64,000 nt of DNA from Gemmobacter caeruleus (GCF_008271655.1 NZ_VKKX01000044.1:385918-449917); one strand, 5' to 3'; shown: positions 8,865 through 18,653, numbered from the stretch's first letter. Numbers and translations: made by a program. Notes: generated from the letters alone by a model not told the origin.

Positions 8865-8872
8865 GTCCCGAG

Positions 8873-10777
8873 ATGAGCCTTGTCCCGCTGCCCCGGCCCC
8901 CGCAGGACGCCCCCGCCCCAAGGGCGCGGCGGTTGGAGCTGGTGGCCAGGCCGCGCCGGCAACAAGGCCCGGATTCCGAAACGCTGGGCCTGCTTTTGCT
9001 GCGCGAAGGTGTGGTGGCGCCCGATGACATGGTGCAGGCGCTGGCGCTACATGCCCAGGTCGGCGGACGGCTGGCCGATATCCTGCTCAGCCGCGGCCTG
9101 ATCAGCGAGGCACGTCTGGGTCAGACCCTCGCGCGGCATTGGGGGCTGGCCCATGCCGATCTCGACGCCATCGCCCCCGATCCGCGGCTGATCGACCGGC
9201 TGGGCGCCGTCGAATGCCTGCGCGCGGGGCTGCTGCCCTGGCGTATGGCCGGCGGGCTGACCCTGATCGCCACCCCCTTCCCCGAAGATTTCGAACGCGA
9301 GCGCCCGCGCCTGACCGCGCTGTTCGGTCCGGTCGCCATGGCGCTGACCTCCGCCCCGCGGCTGGAGGAAGCCCTGCTGGCGCTGCGGGGCCGGCATCTC
9401 GACCAGCGCGCGATCAGCCGGGTGCCCGACAGCGAAAGTTGCCGGGGCTGGGGCCAAGCATCGCATCTGGCGGCGGTGCGGGCGGTGGCGGCGCTGCTGC
9501 TGGCCTGGGCGGTGCTGGCCCCGGCCAGCCTGGTCTGGCTGCTGTCCTTCTGGGCGGCCTTCACGCTGTTGCTCGCCACCGCGATGCGCACCGCCGCGAT
9601 CTTTGCCGCCCTGCATCGGCGCAGCCCCGACCCGCCGCTGCGCGACAGCGACATCCTGCCCACCGTCTCGGTCATGGTCGCGCTGTATAATGAGGGCGAC
9701 ATTGCCGCGCGGCTGGTGCGGCGCCTGTCGCGGCTGGATTATCCGCGCGAAAGGCTGGATTGCCTGCTGGTGGTCGAGGAGGATGACCAGGTGACCCGCC
9801 GCGCGCTGCGCCGGGCCGCGCTACCGAACTGGATGCGCATCGTCGTGGTCCCCGATGGTAGCATCCGCACCAAGCCGCGGGCGCTTAATCATGCGCTGAA
9901 CCTGTGCCGCGGCTCGATCATCGGCATCTATGACGCCGAAGACGCCCCCGAACCCGACCAGATCCGCAAGATCGCCGCGCGGTTCCTGCGCTGCGGCCCC
10001 GAGGTCGCCTGCCTGCAAGGCGTGCTGGATTTCTACAATCCGCGCACCAACTGGCTCAGCCGCTGCTTCACCATGGAATATGCCACTTGGTTCCGCGTGC
10101 TGCTGCCCGGCCTGGCCCGGCTGGGCCTGCCGGTGCCGCTGGGCGGCACGACGCTGTTCTTCCGTCGCAACGTGCTGGAGGAGCTGGGCGCTTGGGATGC
10201 CCATAACGTCACCGAAGATGCCGATCTGGGCATGCGTCTGGCCCGGCACGGCTATCGCACCGAACTGGTCAACACCACCACCTTCGAAGAGGCCAATTGC
10301 CGCGCCCTGCCCTGGATCAAGCAACGCTCGCGCTGGCTCAAGGGCTATATGATGACCTATGGGGTGCATATGCGCCGCCCGGCTCTGCTGCTGCGGCAAC
10401 TGGGCTGGTGGCAATTCGCCGGGTTTCAGGTGCTGTTCCTCACCTCGATCTCGCAATATGTGCTGACCCCGGTGTTATGGAGCTTCTGGCTCGTGCCGCT
10501 GGGCCTGCCGCATCCGGTGGCCGAAACCCTGCCACCCGGGCTATATGCCGGTCTGACCGGGCTTTTCCTGTTCACCGAAGGGCTGCTGATCGCGATCACC
10601 ATCGCGGCGATGCGGCTCACGCCCAACCGGCTGTCGCCGCTCTGGTCGGTGATGCTGCATTTCTACTTTCCGCTGGGCGCGCTCGCCTCCTACAAGGCGG
10701 CGTGGGAACTGGTGCGCAAACCCTTCTGGTGGGACAAGACCAGCCACGGCCATTTCGACCCGTCCGAGGACGGCTGA
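8873..10777 (+). CDS. membrane glycosyltransferase family 2 with N-terminal MshEN-like domain
   Basis: Predicted processive glycosyltransferase making or exporting a polysaccharide at the inner membrane. The 634-residue protein has an MshEN/GspE-N-like module at about 38-92 (LGLLLLREGVVAP, LALHAQVGGRLADILLSRGL), a family in which some members bind cyclic di-GMP. Two helices lie at about 205-240, the GT2 domain at about 263-490, and several C-terminal helices at about 500-610. GT2 motifs are complete: VSVMVALYNE, DAEDAPEPD, the base in TEDADLG, and QRSRWLKG (QxxRW). It resembles XagB-type biofilm glycosyltransferases. It stands alone, preceded by a CtrA-type site. Confidence 0.85.
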   Translation: MSLVPLPRPPQDAPAPRARRLELVARPRRQQGPDSETLGLLLLREGVVAPDDMVQALALHAQVGGRLADILLSRGLISEARLGQTLARHWGLAHADLDAIAPDPRLIDRLGAVECLRAGLLPWRMAGGLTLIATPFPEDFERERPRLTALFGPVAMALTSAPRLEEALLALRGRHLDQRAISRVPDSESCRGWGQASHLAAVRAVAALLLAWAVLAPASLVWLLSFWAAFTLLLATAMRTAAIFAALHRRSPDPPLRDSDILPTVSVMVALYNEGDIAARLVRRLSRLDYPRERLDCLLVVEEDDQVTRRALRRAALPNWMRIVVVPDGSIRTKPRALNHALNLCRGSIIGIYDAEDAPEPDQIRKIAARFLRCGPEVACLQGVLDFYNPRTNWLSRCFTMEYATWFRVLLPGLARLGLPVPLGGTTLFFRRNVLEELGAWDAHNVTEDADLGMRLARHGYRTELVNTTTFEEANCRALPWIKQRSRWLKGYMMTYGVHMRRPALLLRQLGWWQFAGFQVLFLTSISQYVLTPVLWSFWLVPLGLPHPVAETLPPGLYAGLTGLFLFTEGLLIAITIAAMRLTPNRLSPLWSVMLHFYFPLGALASYKAAWELVRKPFWWDKTSHGHFDPSEDG

Positions 10778-10902
10778 CCCGACCGCGCGCGCCCCGCGCG
10801 CGGCGGGGGCCCCGCCCGGGCCGAAGGGCCCGGACGGGGGGAATGGCTTGCGCCGCAGGCGCGCCGCGCAAGAGGCCGCCGAACGGATTGCCGGCGCTTC
10901 GC

Positions 10903-12066
10903 TCAGGCCGGCATTCGCGCTTCGGCCATGCCGACATACCAGCTCGCCCCGAAGGGGATCGCGTTGTCGTCGAAATTGTATTCGGGGTGATGCACCATGG
11001 CCGTATCGCCATTGCCCAGAAAGATATAGGCGCCGGGCCGGGCGTTGAGCATATAGCTGAAATCCTCGGCCCCCATCAGCGGCGGGGTCGCCTCATCGAC
11101 CTGACCCGAGACGGCGCGCGCCACCTCGACCGCATGGGCGGTCTCGGCCTCGGCATTGATCGTCACCGGATAGCCGCGGTGGTAATCCAGCACCGCCCGG
11201 GCGCCAAGCGCCAGCGCCGTGCCCTCCACGATCTCTTTCAGGCGCTGCTCCACCTGATCCTGCACCGCCGGATCCATGGTGCGCACGGTGCCCTTCATCT
11301 TCACCACCTGCGGGATGACGTTATGGGCGGTGGAATCGGTGGCCACCGTGCAGATCGACACGACAACCTGTTTCAGCGGATCCACCGTGCGGCTGGCGAT
11401 GGTCTGCGCCGCGACGATGATATGGGCGGCGACCACGGTGGTATCGACGCATTCATGCGGCTTGGCGGCATGGCCGCCCTTGCCGGTCACCTCGATCTCG
11501 AACTGGTCGGCGGCGGCCATGATGGCGCCGGGACGAATGGCGAACTGGCCGACCGGGATGCCGGGCATGTTGTGCATGCCATAGACCTCCTGGATGCCCC
11601 AGCGATCCATCATGCCATCGGCCACCATCTCGCGCCCGCCGCCGCCGCCTTCTTCGGCGGGTTGAAAGATCACCACGGTCGTGCCGTCGAAATTCCGCGT
11701 CTCGGCCAGGTATTTCGCGGCCCCCAGAAGCATGGCGGTATGGCCGTCATGGCCGCAGGCATGCATCTTGCCCGGGGTTTTCGAGGCATAGTCCAGCCCG
11801 GTCTTTTCGATGATCGGCAGCGCGTCCATATCGGCGCGCAAGCCGATCACGCGGCCCGACCGGTCGGTCTTGCCCTTGATCACGCCCACGACGCCGGTGC
11901 GCCCGATCCCCTCGACCACCTCGTCGCAGCCAAAGCCGCGCAGCAGCTCGGCCACCTTGGCGGCGGTGCGGTGGACCTCGAACAGCAGTTCCGGGTTCTC
12001 GTGGAAATCGCGCCGCCAGGCGGTGATCTCGGGCAGCAATTCGGCAAAGCGGTTGCGGGGGGCCAT
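10903..12066 (-). CDS. M20 family amidohydrolase (hippurate hydrolase-like)
   Basis: Metal-dependent deacylase of N-acyl amino acids or similar amides, cytoplasmic. It is 387 residues from the ATG at 12066, which is six bases from GAGGAG; the ATG at 12072 touches that site and is less likely. Metal-site motifs of the HipO/IAA-hydrolase subgroup are present: HACGHDGHTAML, QPAEEGGGG, GMHNMPGIPVGQF, and the C-terminal HHPEYNFDD. The dimerisation domain is about residues 185-300 (GKGGHAAKPHECVDT). It is third in a leftward row after an argE-like gene and an amine oxidase, opposite a peptide importer. Confidence 0.9.
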   Translation of the reverse strand: MAPRNRFAELLPEITAWRRDFHENPELLFEVHRTAAKVAELLRGFGCDEVVEGIGRTGVVGVIKGKTDRSGRVIGLRADMDALPIIEKTGLDYASKTPGKMHACGHDGHTAMLLGAAKYLAETRNFDGTTVVIFQPAEEGGGGGREMVADGMMDRWGIQEVYGMHNMPGIPVGQFAIRPGAIMAAADQFEIEVTGKGGHAAKPHECVDTTVVAAHIIVAAQTIASRTVDPLKQVVVSICTVATDSTAHNVIPQVVKMKGTVRTMDPAVQDQVEQRLKEIVEGTALALGARAVLDYHRGYPVTINAEAETAHAVEVARAVSGQVDEATPPLMGAEDFSYMLNARPGAYIFLGNGDTAMVHHPEYNFDDNAIPFGASWYVGMAEARMPA

Positions 12067-12126
12067 GTCCATCTCCTCGGTTCGGTCGCGCCGCAGTCTG
12101 GGGCGCGGGGGGCGGTCTGTCGCGGC

Positions 12127-13470
12127 CTAAAGCGACGGGCCGGGGGTGATTTTTGATCCGTCGGTAAAACGCGACAGGCGAAAGCGGTGCAGGTCATGGC
12201 CGAGGGCGCGGCCCAGCGTGAGGTCCGCGACCACCCGGCCGATGCCCGGGCCGATGCCAAAGCCATGGCCGCTCAGACCCGTCGCCACGATCAGCCCGGG
12301 CAGTGCCGCCACGCGGTCGATCACCGGCACCACATCGGGCATCGTGTCGATCATGCCGGCCCAGGCGGCTTTGACCGCCGGCAGGCCAAGCGCGGGAAAG
12401 GTCGCCGCAAAGGCTGCGCGCAACCGCTCAAGGCGCCGGGCCGAGGGGGCCGGGTTCAGCACCCGCATCGCCTCAAAGGGCGAAGGGGCGTCCAGGGCCC
12501 AGCGGCGCGGCGTGCCCCAGGCATCGGGAAAGCCGCGGGGGGCGGCGGGCTGATATCGGGCTGACAGGAAATCGTGTTTCAAAACAGTGCGGTAGACGCC
12601 GAAGTTGCGAAAGGCATCCGGGCCGATATAGACATCATGCCCCGATCCGGGCGCCAGCGTATAGCCGCCATCGGCGCGGCGCCGAAACGCCAGCCGGCTG
12701 TCCAATGCATTGCCGGCAAAGATCTCGGGCATCGGTTCGGTCGCCATGACGGTGGCGCGCACCGAAAGCTGCGGCAGCGCCACGCCATGTCGCCGCGCCA
12801 GCAGCGACGACCAGGCCCCGCCCGCCAGCACGACCTGATCACAGGCGATGCGGCCCTGTTCGGTGATCACCCCGGCGACCCTTCCCGCCACGATATCAAG
12901 GCCGCGCACCGCGCATTGCTCGCGCAGGATCGCGCCGCGTTCGACGGCATGGGCCGCCAGCAGCGGCACCGCGACCCAGGGTTCTGCCCGCGCGTCCGAG
13001 GGGGTGAACAGCGCGCCGGTCCAGGGCGCGGCCGCGCCCGGCAATCGCGCGGCCAGCGCGGCGCCGGCAATCATTTGGCTGTCCAACCCATGCCCGCGCG
13101 CCTCGGTCCGCCAGGCCTCATAGCCGGCCAGTTCCGCCTCGGTCCGGGCCAGATACATCACGCCTTCCTGCCGAAAGCCCAGGCCCGCGCCCAGATCGCG
13201 CGCCAGACCTTTCCAGATCGACAGGCTTTCCATCATGATCGGCAATTCCGCGAAATCGCGGCCCTGCTGGCGGATCCAGCCCCAGTTGCGGCTGGATTGT
13301 TCGCCCGCGATGCGGCCCTTTTCGCACAGGACCACCCGGCAGCCCTGCCCGGCCAGATGCCAGGCGGTCATTACCCCCGCCACCCCGCCGCCGATCACCA
13401 CCACGTCGCAGGCCGCCGGCAGCGGCGCGGCAAAGCGGATCGGGCCTGTGGCCGAGATCGGAAAGGCCAT
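12127..13470 (-). CDS. FAD-dependent amine/D-amino-acid oxidoreductase (DAO family)
   Basis: Flavin oxidase or dehydrogenase acting on the C-N bond of an amino acid or N-methyl amino acid; the substrate is not known. It is 447 residues with an N-terminal Rossmann motif VVVIGGGVAGVMTAWHL, the GRIAGEQSSRNWGWIRQQGRD segment typical of this DadA/SoxB-like subgroup, and the C-terminal FAD-binding GLIVATGLSGHGFGIGPGIG. The ATG at 13470 overlaps the argE-like stop by one base (TGATG), indicating translational coupling. A longer in-frame extension to 13818 lies inside the upstream gene and is rejected. Confidence 0.88.
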   Translation of the reverse strand: MAFPISATGPIRFAAPLPAACDVVVIGGGVAGVMTAWHLAGQGCRVVLCEKGRIAGEQSSRNWGWIRQQGRDFAELPIMMESLSIWKGLARDLGAGLGFRQEGVMYLARTEAELAGYEAWRTEARGHGLDSQMIAGAALAARLPGAAAPWTGALFTPSDARAEPWVAVPLLAAHAVERGAILREQCAVRGLDIVAGRVAGVITEQGRIACDQVVLAGGAWSSLLARRHGVALPQLSVRATVMATEPMPEIFAGNALDSRLAFRRRADGGYTLAPGSGHDVYIGPDAFRNFGVYRTVLKHDFLSARYQPAAPRGFPDAWGTPRRWALDAPSPFEAMRVLNPAPSARRLERLRAAFAATFPALGLPAVKAAWAGMIDTMPDVVPVIDRVAALPGLIVATGLSGHGFGIGPGIGRVVADLTLGRALGHDLHRFRLSRFTDGSKITPGPSL

Positions 13471-14633
13471 CACCGCGCCAGATCCTCTACCAGCGCCTGC
13501 ATGAATCGCCAGCCCGCCTCGAACTGCGCGACCGACAGCCATTCGTCGGGCTGATGGGCCTGGGCGATGTCGCCCGGGCCGCAGACCACGGCGGAATAGC
13601 CCTCGGCCTGGAATTGCCCCGCCTCGGTGCCGTAGCTTACGACCCCGGTCGCGTTGTCGCCGGTCAGGCGGCGCACAAGGGCCTCGGCCGCGCCCTCGGA
13701 TTCGGGCACCAGGGGCGGCACATAGAAGACTTCCTCCAACTCGATACCCGCCTCGGGATGAATCGCGCGCATCCCGGTGGCGATGCGGTCCGCCTCGGCG
13801 CGCAGCCGCGCCACCCAATCCAGCGGGTCTTCGCCCGGCACGCAGCGGAAGCCGAGACCGAAATCGCAGGTCTTGGCGGTGATGTTCTCGGCGGTGCCGC
13901 CCCGGATCGTGCCGACATGGGCGGTGGTCCAGGGCGGGTCGAACAGCGCGGCCAGGGTCGTGACGGGCCGGGCGCGGTTTTCGGCATTCACCCGGTTGGT
14001 CCAGTCGATCAGCCTTGCCCCCTCCATGATGGCATTGACGCCGGTATGGAGGATGGAGCTGTGCACCTCGTGCCCGGTCACATGCACGCGGAAGCCGTGA
14101 CCGCCCTTGTGGCCGTTGACCATGCGCATCATCGACGGCTCGCCCACCACCACCGCGGCGGCGCGGGGCAGGCCGGCGGCCATGGCCGCGATCATCGGCG
14201 GCGCGCCGGTGCAGCCCAGTTCCTCGTCATAGGAAATGGCGATCTGTACGGGGCGCTTCACCCCGCGTTCCAGCGCCAGCGGCACCGCTGCCAGCGCCAG
14301 CGCGACAAAGCCCTTCATGTCGCAGGTGCCGCGCCCGAACAGCTTGCCGTCGCGTTCGACCACCGTCCAGGGATCGGAGGTCCAGGCCTGGCCATCGACG
14401 GGCACCACATCGCTATGGCCCGACAGCACCACCCCCCCGGGCACAGCCGGCCCCGCATTGGCATAAAGGGCGGCCTTGGTGCCATCTTCGTTATAGACGC
14501 GGGTCGCGGGCACGCCCCAATCGGCCAGATAGGCCTCGACCCAGTCGATGAGCGGCAGGTTGCTGTCGCGGCTGACCGAGGGGAAGGCGACCAGACGGTC
14601 GAGGATCTGGCGGGGGGTGAGGCGGATCGGCAT
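13470..14633 (-). CDS. argE: acetylornithine deacetylase-like M20 peptidase
   Basis: Zinc-dependent deacylase removing acyl groups from N-acyl amino acids such as N-acetylornithine. It is 387 residues starting MPIRLTPRQILDRLVAFPSVSRDSN, with AGGAC seven bases upstream. M20 motifs are present: LSGHSDVVPVDG (metal His and Asp), GRGTCDMKG, SYDEELGCTGA (catalytic and metal Glu), and AQAHQPDEW near the end. As first gene of the leftward row and divergent from a peptide importer, it may serve peptide or acyl-amino-acid catabolism rather than arginine synthesis. The symbol follows the family; the true substrate is uncertain. Confidence 0.85.
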   Translation of the reverse strand: MPIRLTPRQILDRLVAFPSVSRDSNLPLIDWVEAYLADWGVPATRVYNEDGTKAALYANAGPAVPGGVVLSGHSDVVPVDGQAWTSDPWTVVERDGKLFGRGTCDMKGFVALALAAVPLALERGVKRPVQIAISYDEELGCTGAPPMIAAMAAGLPRAAAVVVGEPSMMRMVNGHKGGHGFRVHVTGHEVHSSILHTGVNAIMEGARLIDWTNRVNAENRARPVTTLAALFDPPWTTAHVGTIRGGTAENITAKTCDFGLGFRCVPGEDPLDWVARLRAEADRIATGMRAIHPEAGIELEEVFYVPPLVPESEGAAEALVRRLTGDNATGVVSYGTEAGQFQAEGYSAVVCGPGDIAQAHQPDEWLSVAQFEAGWRFMQALVEDLAR

Positions 14634-14780
14634 CTTGTCCTGCTTGTGATCAAATCCGGGCAGAGCCTGCCCCCGCCACGGCGGAAGTGCAAGCCCGCAG
14701 CGCTGCCGCCAAGTCAACCTGCCATCCGCCACCGTCAGAATGCCAAAGCCGCTTGCGGGCTTTGAAAAATCCGCTAACAC

Positions 14781-14796
14781 TTGACCAGCCGGTCAA
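14781..14796. promoter_or_regulatory. palindromic operator candidate between argE-like and dpp-like operons
   Basis: TTGACCAGCCGGTCAA is a perfect 6-4-6 inverted repeat in the 224-base divergent region, 62 bases before the importer operon. Form and place suggest a site for a dimeric regulator (TetR or GntR type are guesses) that could control both directions. No regulator gene is adjacent. Confidence 0.55.
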
Positions 14797-14857
14797 GGAC
14801 CGAGCCCGAAAGAAGCCGTCAAAGGCCAACAAAAACATAAACTTGGGGGTAATGCCG

Positions 14858-15880
14858 ATGCCCGATGGGGCAAAGCCCGTGCTTGAGGTTCGCGGTCTGA
14901 AGACCGTCTTCCGCACCCGAAGTGGCGCCGTTCATGCGGTGAATGACGTGAGTTTCAGCCTGCGTGAGGGCGAATTGCTGGGCGTCGTGGGCGAAAGCGG
15001 CTCGGGCAAGTCGGTGACGATGATGTCGCTGATCGGGTTGCTTCCCTCGCCGCCGGCCGATGTCTGCGGCGGGCAGGTTCTGCTGCGGGGTGTCGATATC
15101 CTCAAGGCCACGCCCGACGAATTGCGCCGGGTGCGCGGTGCGCGGATCGGATTCGTGTTTCAGGATCCGATGACCTCGCTCAACCCCGTCTTCAATGTCG
15201 GCAATCAGATCATGGAGCCCCTGCGCAAGCACAAGGGCATGTCCAAGGCCGCCGCGACCGAACGCGCGGTGGAGCTGCTGGAGCTGGTGGGCATCCCCGA
15301 TGCGCGGCGGCGGCTGAAAAGCTATCCGCACCAGTTTTCCGGCGGGATGCGGCAGCGGGTGATGATCGCCATCGCGCTGGCCTGCGACCCCGAAGTGCTG
15401 ATCGCGGACGAGCCGACCACGGCCCTGGATGTGACGATCCAGGCGCAGATCCTCGAACTGGTCAAGGAGTTGCGGCAGAAGCTGGGCATGGCGATCATCT
15501 GGATCACCCATGACCTTGGCGTGATCGCCGGCATCGCCGACCGGATTCTGGTGATGTATGGCGGGCAGGTCGTGGAACAGGGCCCGGTGCGCGAGGTCTT
15601 CCACGCGCCGCAGCACCCCTATACCCGCGCCCTGCTGCGCACGATCCCGAAACTGCACGGCGCCCGCGAGGCCCGGCTGGAGGCGATCGAGGGCCAGCCG
15701 CCGATCCTGACCGCCGCCCCCGCCGCCTGCCCCTTTGCCCCGCGCTGCGCCCATGCCTTTGACCGCTGCCGCGCCGAAAACCCCGCCCGCCACAGCATCG
15801 ACAGCCGCGCCCTGGGCGAAGGGCATGATGTCGCCTGTTTCTGGCAGGCCCCCGCCCCGCAAGAGGCCGCCCATGCTTGA
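14858..15880 (+). CDS. dppD: dipeptide/oligopeptide ABC transporter ATPase (DppD-like)
   Basis: One of two ATPases of a peptide importer. The 340-residue product has Walker A GESGSGKS, the Q-loop [15 protein letters not shown], signature FSGGMRQR, Walker [14 protein letters not shown], and the switch histidine ITHDLG. It has the C-terminal Cys-rich extension of the Opp/Dpp group ([14 protein letters not shown]). The ATG at 14858 is eight bases from GGGGG; an ATG at 14852 is only two bases away. It overlaps the next gene by eight bases. Peptide specificity is inferred from family; nickel or other uses are possible. Confidence 0.9.
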   Translation: MPDGAKPVLEVRGLKTVFRTRSGAVHAVNDVSFSLREGELLGVVGESGSGKSVTMMSLIGLLPSPPADVCGGQVLLRGVDILKATPDELRRVRGARIGFVFQDPMTSLNPVFNVGNQIMEPLRKHKGMSKAAATERAVELLELVGIPDARRRLKSYPHQFSGGMRQRVMIAIALACDPEVLIADEPTTALDVTIQAQILELVKELRQKLGMAIIWITHDLGVIAGIADRILVMYGGQVVEQGPVREVFHAPQHPYTRALLRTIPKLHGAREARLEAIEGQPPILTAAPAACPFAPRCAHAFDRCRAENPARHSIDSRALGEGHDVACFWQAPAPQEAAHA

Positions 15881-16868
15881 CGCCCGCGACGAGACCGCGC
15901 CGCTGGTTCAGGTCAAGAACCTGAAGATGTATTTCCCGATCTATTCCGGCCTGTTGCGGCGCCATAGCGGCGATGTGAAGGCGGTGGATGACGTGTCCTT
16001 TCACATCATGCCGGGCGAGACGCTGGGCCTGGTGGGGGAATCGGGTTGCGGCAAATCCACCGTGGGCCGGGCGGTGCTGCGGCTTTATGAACCGACCGCG
16101 GGCAGTGTGCGCATCGACGGCGAGGATATCCCCACCCTGACGCCAGAGGCCTTGCGGCGCAAGCGTCCCACCATGCAGATGGTGTTCCAGGATCCGCAGG
16201 CCAGCCTCAACCCGCGCATGACCGTGGCCGATATCATCGGCGAACCGCTGGACGAACACACCACGCTGAGCCGCGACGAGAAACTGGCGCGGATCTATGA
16301 ATTGATGGATCAGGTCGGGCTGAACCGCGCCTTTGCCAACCGCTACCCCTATGCCTTTTCCGGCGGGCAGCGGCAGCGCATCGGCATTGCCCGGGCATTG
16401 GCGCTGAACCCGAAATTCATCGTCTGCGACGAACCGATCGCCGCGCTTGACGTGTCGATCCAGGCGCAGGTGGTGAACCTGCTGGAGGAATTGCAGGATC
16501 GGCTGGGCCTGACCTATCTGTTCATCAGCCATGACCTGAGCATGGTGCGCCACATCGCCGACCGCGTGGCGGTGATGTATCTGGGCCAGATCGCCGAGAT
16601 CAGCCCGCGCGACGCGCTTTATGCCCAGCCGCTGCACCCCTATGCCGAGGCGCTGCTGTCGGCGGTGCCGGAGCCCGATCCTTCGGGGGCGCAGCAACAG
16701 CGCATCATCCTCAAGGGCGATGTCCCCTCGCCCGCCAATCCGCCCAAGGGCTGCAACTTCTGCACGCGCTGCCCCAAGGTGATGGATATCTGCCGCGAGG
16801 TGGAGCCGAAATTGCAGGAGGCCGCCCCCGGGCGCCAGGTCGCCTGCCACCTGATCAACCCGCTTTAA
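15873..16868 (+). CDS. dppF: dipeptide/oligopeptide ABC transporter ATPase (DppF-like)
   Basis: Second ATPase of the importer, 331 residues. Walker A is GESGCGKST, the Q-loop MVFQDPQASLNPRM, signature FSGGQRQR, Walker B FIVCDEPIAALDV, and the H-loop FISHDLS. The C-terminal Opp/Dpp segment contains CNFCTRCPKVMDIC. The ATG at 15873 lies inside the end of dppD, giving an 8-base overlap; the frame extends upstream but only as an overlap with dppD. Confidence 0.92.
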   Translation: MLDARDETAPLVQVKNLKMYFPIYSGLLRRHSGDVKAVDDVSFHIMPGETLGLVGESGCGKSTVGRAVLRLYEPTAGSVRIDGEDIPTLTPEALRRKRPTMQMVFQDPQASLNPRMTVADIIGEPLDEHTTLSRDEKLARIYELMDQVGLNRAFANRYPYAFSGGQRQRIGIARALALNPKFIVCDEPIAALDVSIQAQVVNLLEELQDRLGLTYLFISHDLSMVRHIADRVAVMYLGQIAEISPRDALYAQPLHPYAEALLSAVPEPDPSGAQQQRIILKGDVPSPANPPKGCNFCTRCPKVMDICREVEPKLQEAAPGRQVACHLINPL

Positions 16869-16940
16869 CCGCGCATGCCGGACCCAACCGGCGGCGTCAG
16901 GCCAGACCATCGAGCTGATCCAACAAGGAGAGATCCAACA

Positions 16941-18644
16941 ATGAAAATGAAAACACTGCTTCTCGGGGCTGCCGCCGCCTTTGCGCTGGCGCCTGCCGCC
17001 CATGCCGAACGCGGCGCCGATGGCGAACTGAAGATCCTGTATTATCAGGCGGTTTCGACGCTGAACGCCTATCTGTCCTCGGGCACCAAGGATGTGGAGG
17101 CCGGCTCGCTCGTGCTGGAGCCGCTGGCCTCGTTCGATCAGGACGGCAAGCTGGTGCCGCGTCTGGCCGTGGATATCCCGACGGTGGAAAATGGCGGCGT
17201 GGCCGCCGATCTGACCTCGATCACCTGGAAGCTGAAGGACGGGATCAAGTGGTCGGATGGCAGCGATCTGACCGCCGATGACGTGATCTTTACCTGGCAA
17301 TATTGCACCGACCCGAATGGCGGCTGCGCGCAGGGGGCGAAATACGAAGGCGTGAAATCGGTCGAGGCGATCGACCCGATGACCATCAAGGTCAGCTTCG
17401 AGGCGCCCAAGCCCTATCCCTATCAGCCCTTCACCGGCGCCACCGCCCCGATCCTGCAAAAGGCGCAATTCGCCAATTGCCTCGGCGCCGCCGCCTCGAC
17501 CTGCACCGAGCAGAACTCCAAGCCGATCGGCACCGGCCCCTTCGTCGTCACCGACTTCAAGGTCAATGACGTGATCACGCTGGAGGCCAACCCGAATTAC
17601 CGCGACCCGGCCAAGCCCGCCTTTGCCAAGGTCACCGTCAAGGGCGGCGGCGACGCGCTGGCCGCGGCCTCGGCCGTGATGGAAACCGGCGAATTCGACT
17701 ATGCCTGGAACACCCAGATCAACCCCGAGCAGCAGGCCCAGATGGAGGCCGGCGGCAAGGGCAAGTTCGTCAATGCCTTCGGCACCCTGGTCGAGCGCAT
17801 CGAGATCAACATGACCGACCCGTCGTCGAGCCTCGCCGAAGGCGAACGCTCCACGCCGAAACACGCCCATCCGATCTTCTCGGATCCGAAGGTGCGTCAG
17901 GCGCTGTCCATGGCCATCGACCGCAATGTGCTGGTCGAGGTGGGCTATGGCAATGCCGGCCGCCCGACCTGCAACCTTGTGCCCGCCCCGGCCTATCAGG
18001 CCAGCGACAATACCGGCTGCCTGACCCAGGATATCGAAGGCGCCAAGAAGCTGCTGGACGAGGCCGGCTGGACCGATAGCGACGGCGACGGCATCCGCGA
18101 CAAGGACGGCAAGAAGTTCTCGATCCTCTATCAGACCTCGGTCAACGCCGTCCGCCAGGATTTCCAGGCGCTGATCAAGGGCTGGTGGAACGAGATCGGC
18201 ATCGAGGTCGAACTGAAATCCATCGACCCGGGCGTGTATTTCGGCGGTGACGCGGCTTCGCCCGACACCTTCCAGAAATTCTATGCCGATGTCGAAATGT
18301 ATGCCAACAACTTCGACGGCACCGATGCCGAGCCCTATATGGCCCAGTATCTGTGCAACAAGATCCCCGGCCCGGAAAACCAGTGGCAGGGCGAGAACAT
18401 CAACCGCTTCTGCGATCCGGCCTATGAAACGCTGCTGAAATCGCTCTCGACCACCACGGGCGACGAGGCGCGCGGCACCATCGTCAAGCAGCTGAACGAC
18501 ATGCTGACCAAGGACAGCAACGTCATCCTGCCGCTGGTCGATCGCGGCCGGTTCTCGGCCCAGTCGAACAGCCTGGACGGGTTCATCATGAACTCGTGGG
18601 ACAGCGAGCTGTGGAACGTGGCCGACTGGCACCGCGTGAAGTAA
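16941..18644 (+). CDS. peptide ABC transporter substrate-binding protein
   Basis: Periplasmic binding protein of the importer (SBP_bac_5/DppA-OppA family), 567 residues. The signal peptide is MKMKTLLLGAAAAFALAPAAHA (22 residues). The mature protein has typical segments: ITWKLKDGIKWSDGSDLTADDVIFTW, PIGTGPFVVTDF, and DPKVRQALSMAIDR. The ATG at 16941 follows AAGGAGAG. A short run, DSDGDGIRDKDGK, resembles a calcium-binding loop. The gene lies between the ATPase and permease genes, with an intercistronic hairpin after it. Confidence 0.92.
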   Translation: MKMKTLLLGAAAAFALAPAAHAERGADGELKILYYQAVSTLNAYLSSGTKDVEAGSLVLEPLASFDQDGKLVPRLAVDIPTVENGGVAADLTSITWKLKDGIKWSDGSDLTADDVIFTWQYCTDPNGGCAQGAKYEGVKSVEAIDPMTIKVSFEAPKPYPYQPFTGATAPILQKAQFANCLGAAASTCTEQNSKPIGTGPFVVTDFKVNDVITLEANPNYRDPAKPAFAKVTVKGGGDALAAASAVMETGEFDYAWNTQINPEQQAQMEAGGKGKFVNAFGTLVERIEINMTDPSSSLAEGERSTPKHAHPIFSDPKVRQALSMAIDRNVLVEVGYGNAGRPTCNLVPAPAYQASDNTGCLTQDIEGAKKLLDEAGWTDSDGDGIRDKDGKKFSILYQTSVNAVRQDFQALIKGWWNEIGIEVELKSIDPGVYFGGDAASPDTFQKFYADVEMYANNFDGTDAEPYMAQYLCNKIPGPENQWQGENINRFCDPAYETLLKSLSTTTGDEARGTIVKQLNDMLTKDSNVILPLVDRGRFSAQSNSLDGFIMNSWDSELWNVADWHRVK

Positions 18645-18653
18645 GCTGACGGT

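Noticed and set aside
10790..10860. GC-rich hairpins after the glycosyltransferase, including CCGGGCC-GAAG-GGCCCGG
   Set aside because: There is no T-tract. The hairpin is similar to the satellite of the REP-like repeat at about 20775, but the core GAACAGATGA is absent, so it was not counted as a copy.
13471..13818. N-terminal extension of the FAD oxidoreductase frame
   Set aside because: It lies wholly inside the argE-like gene, and the FAD motif begins shortly after the ATG at 13470.
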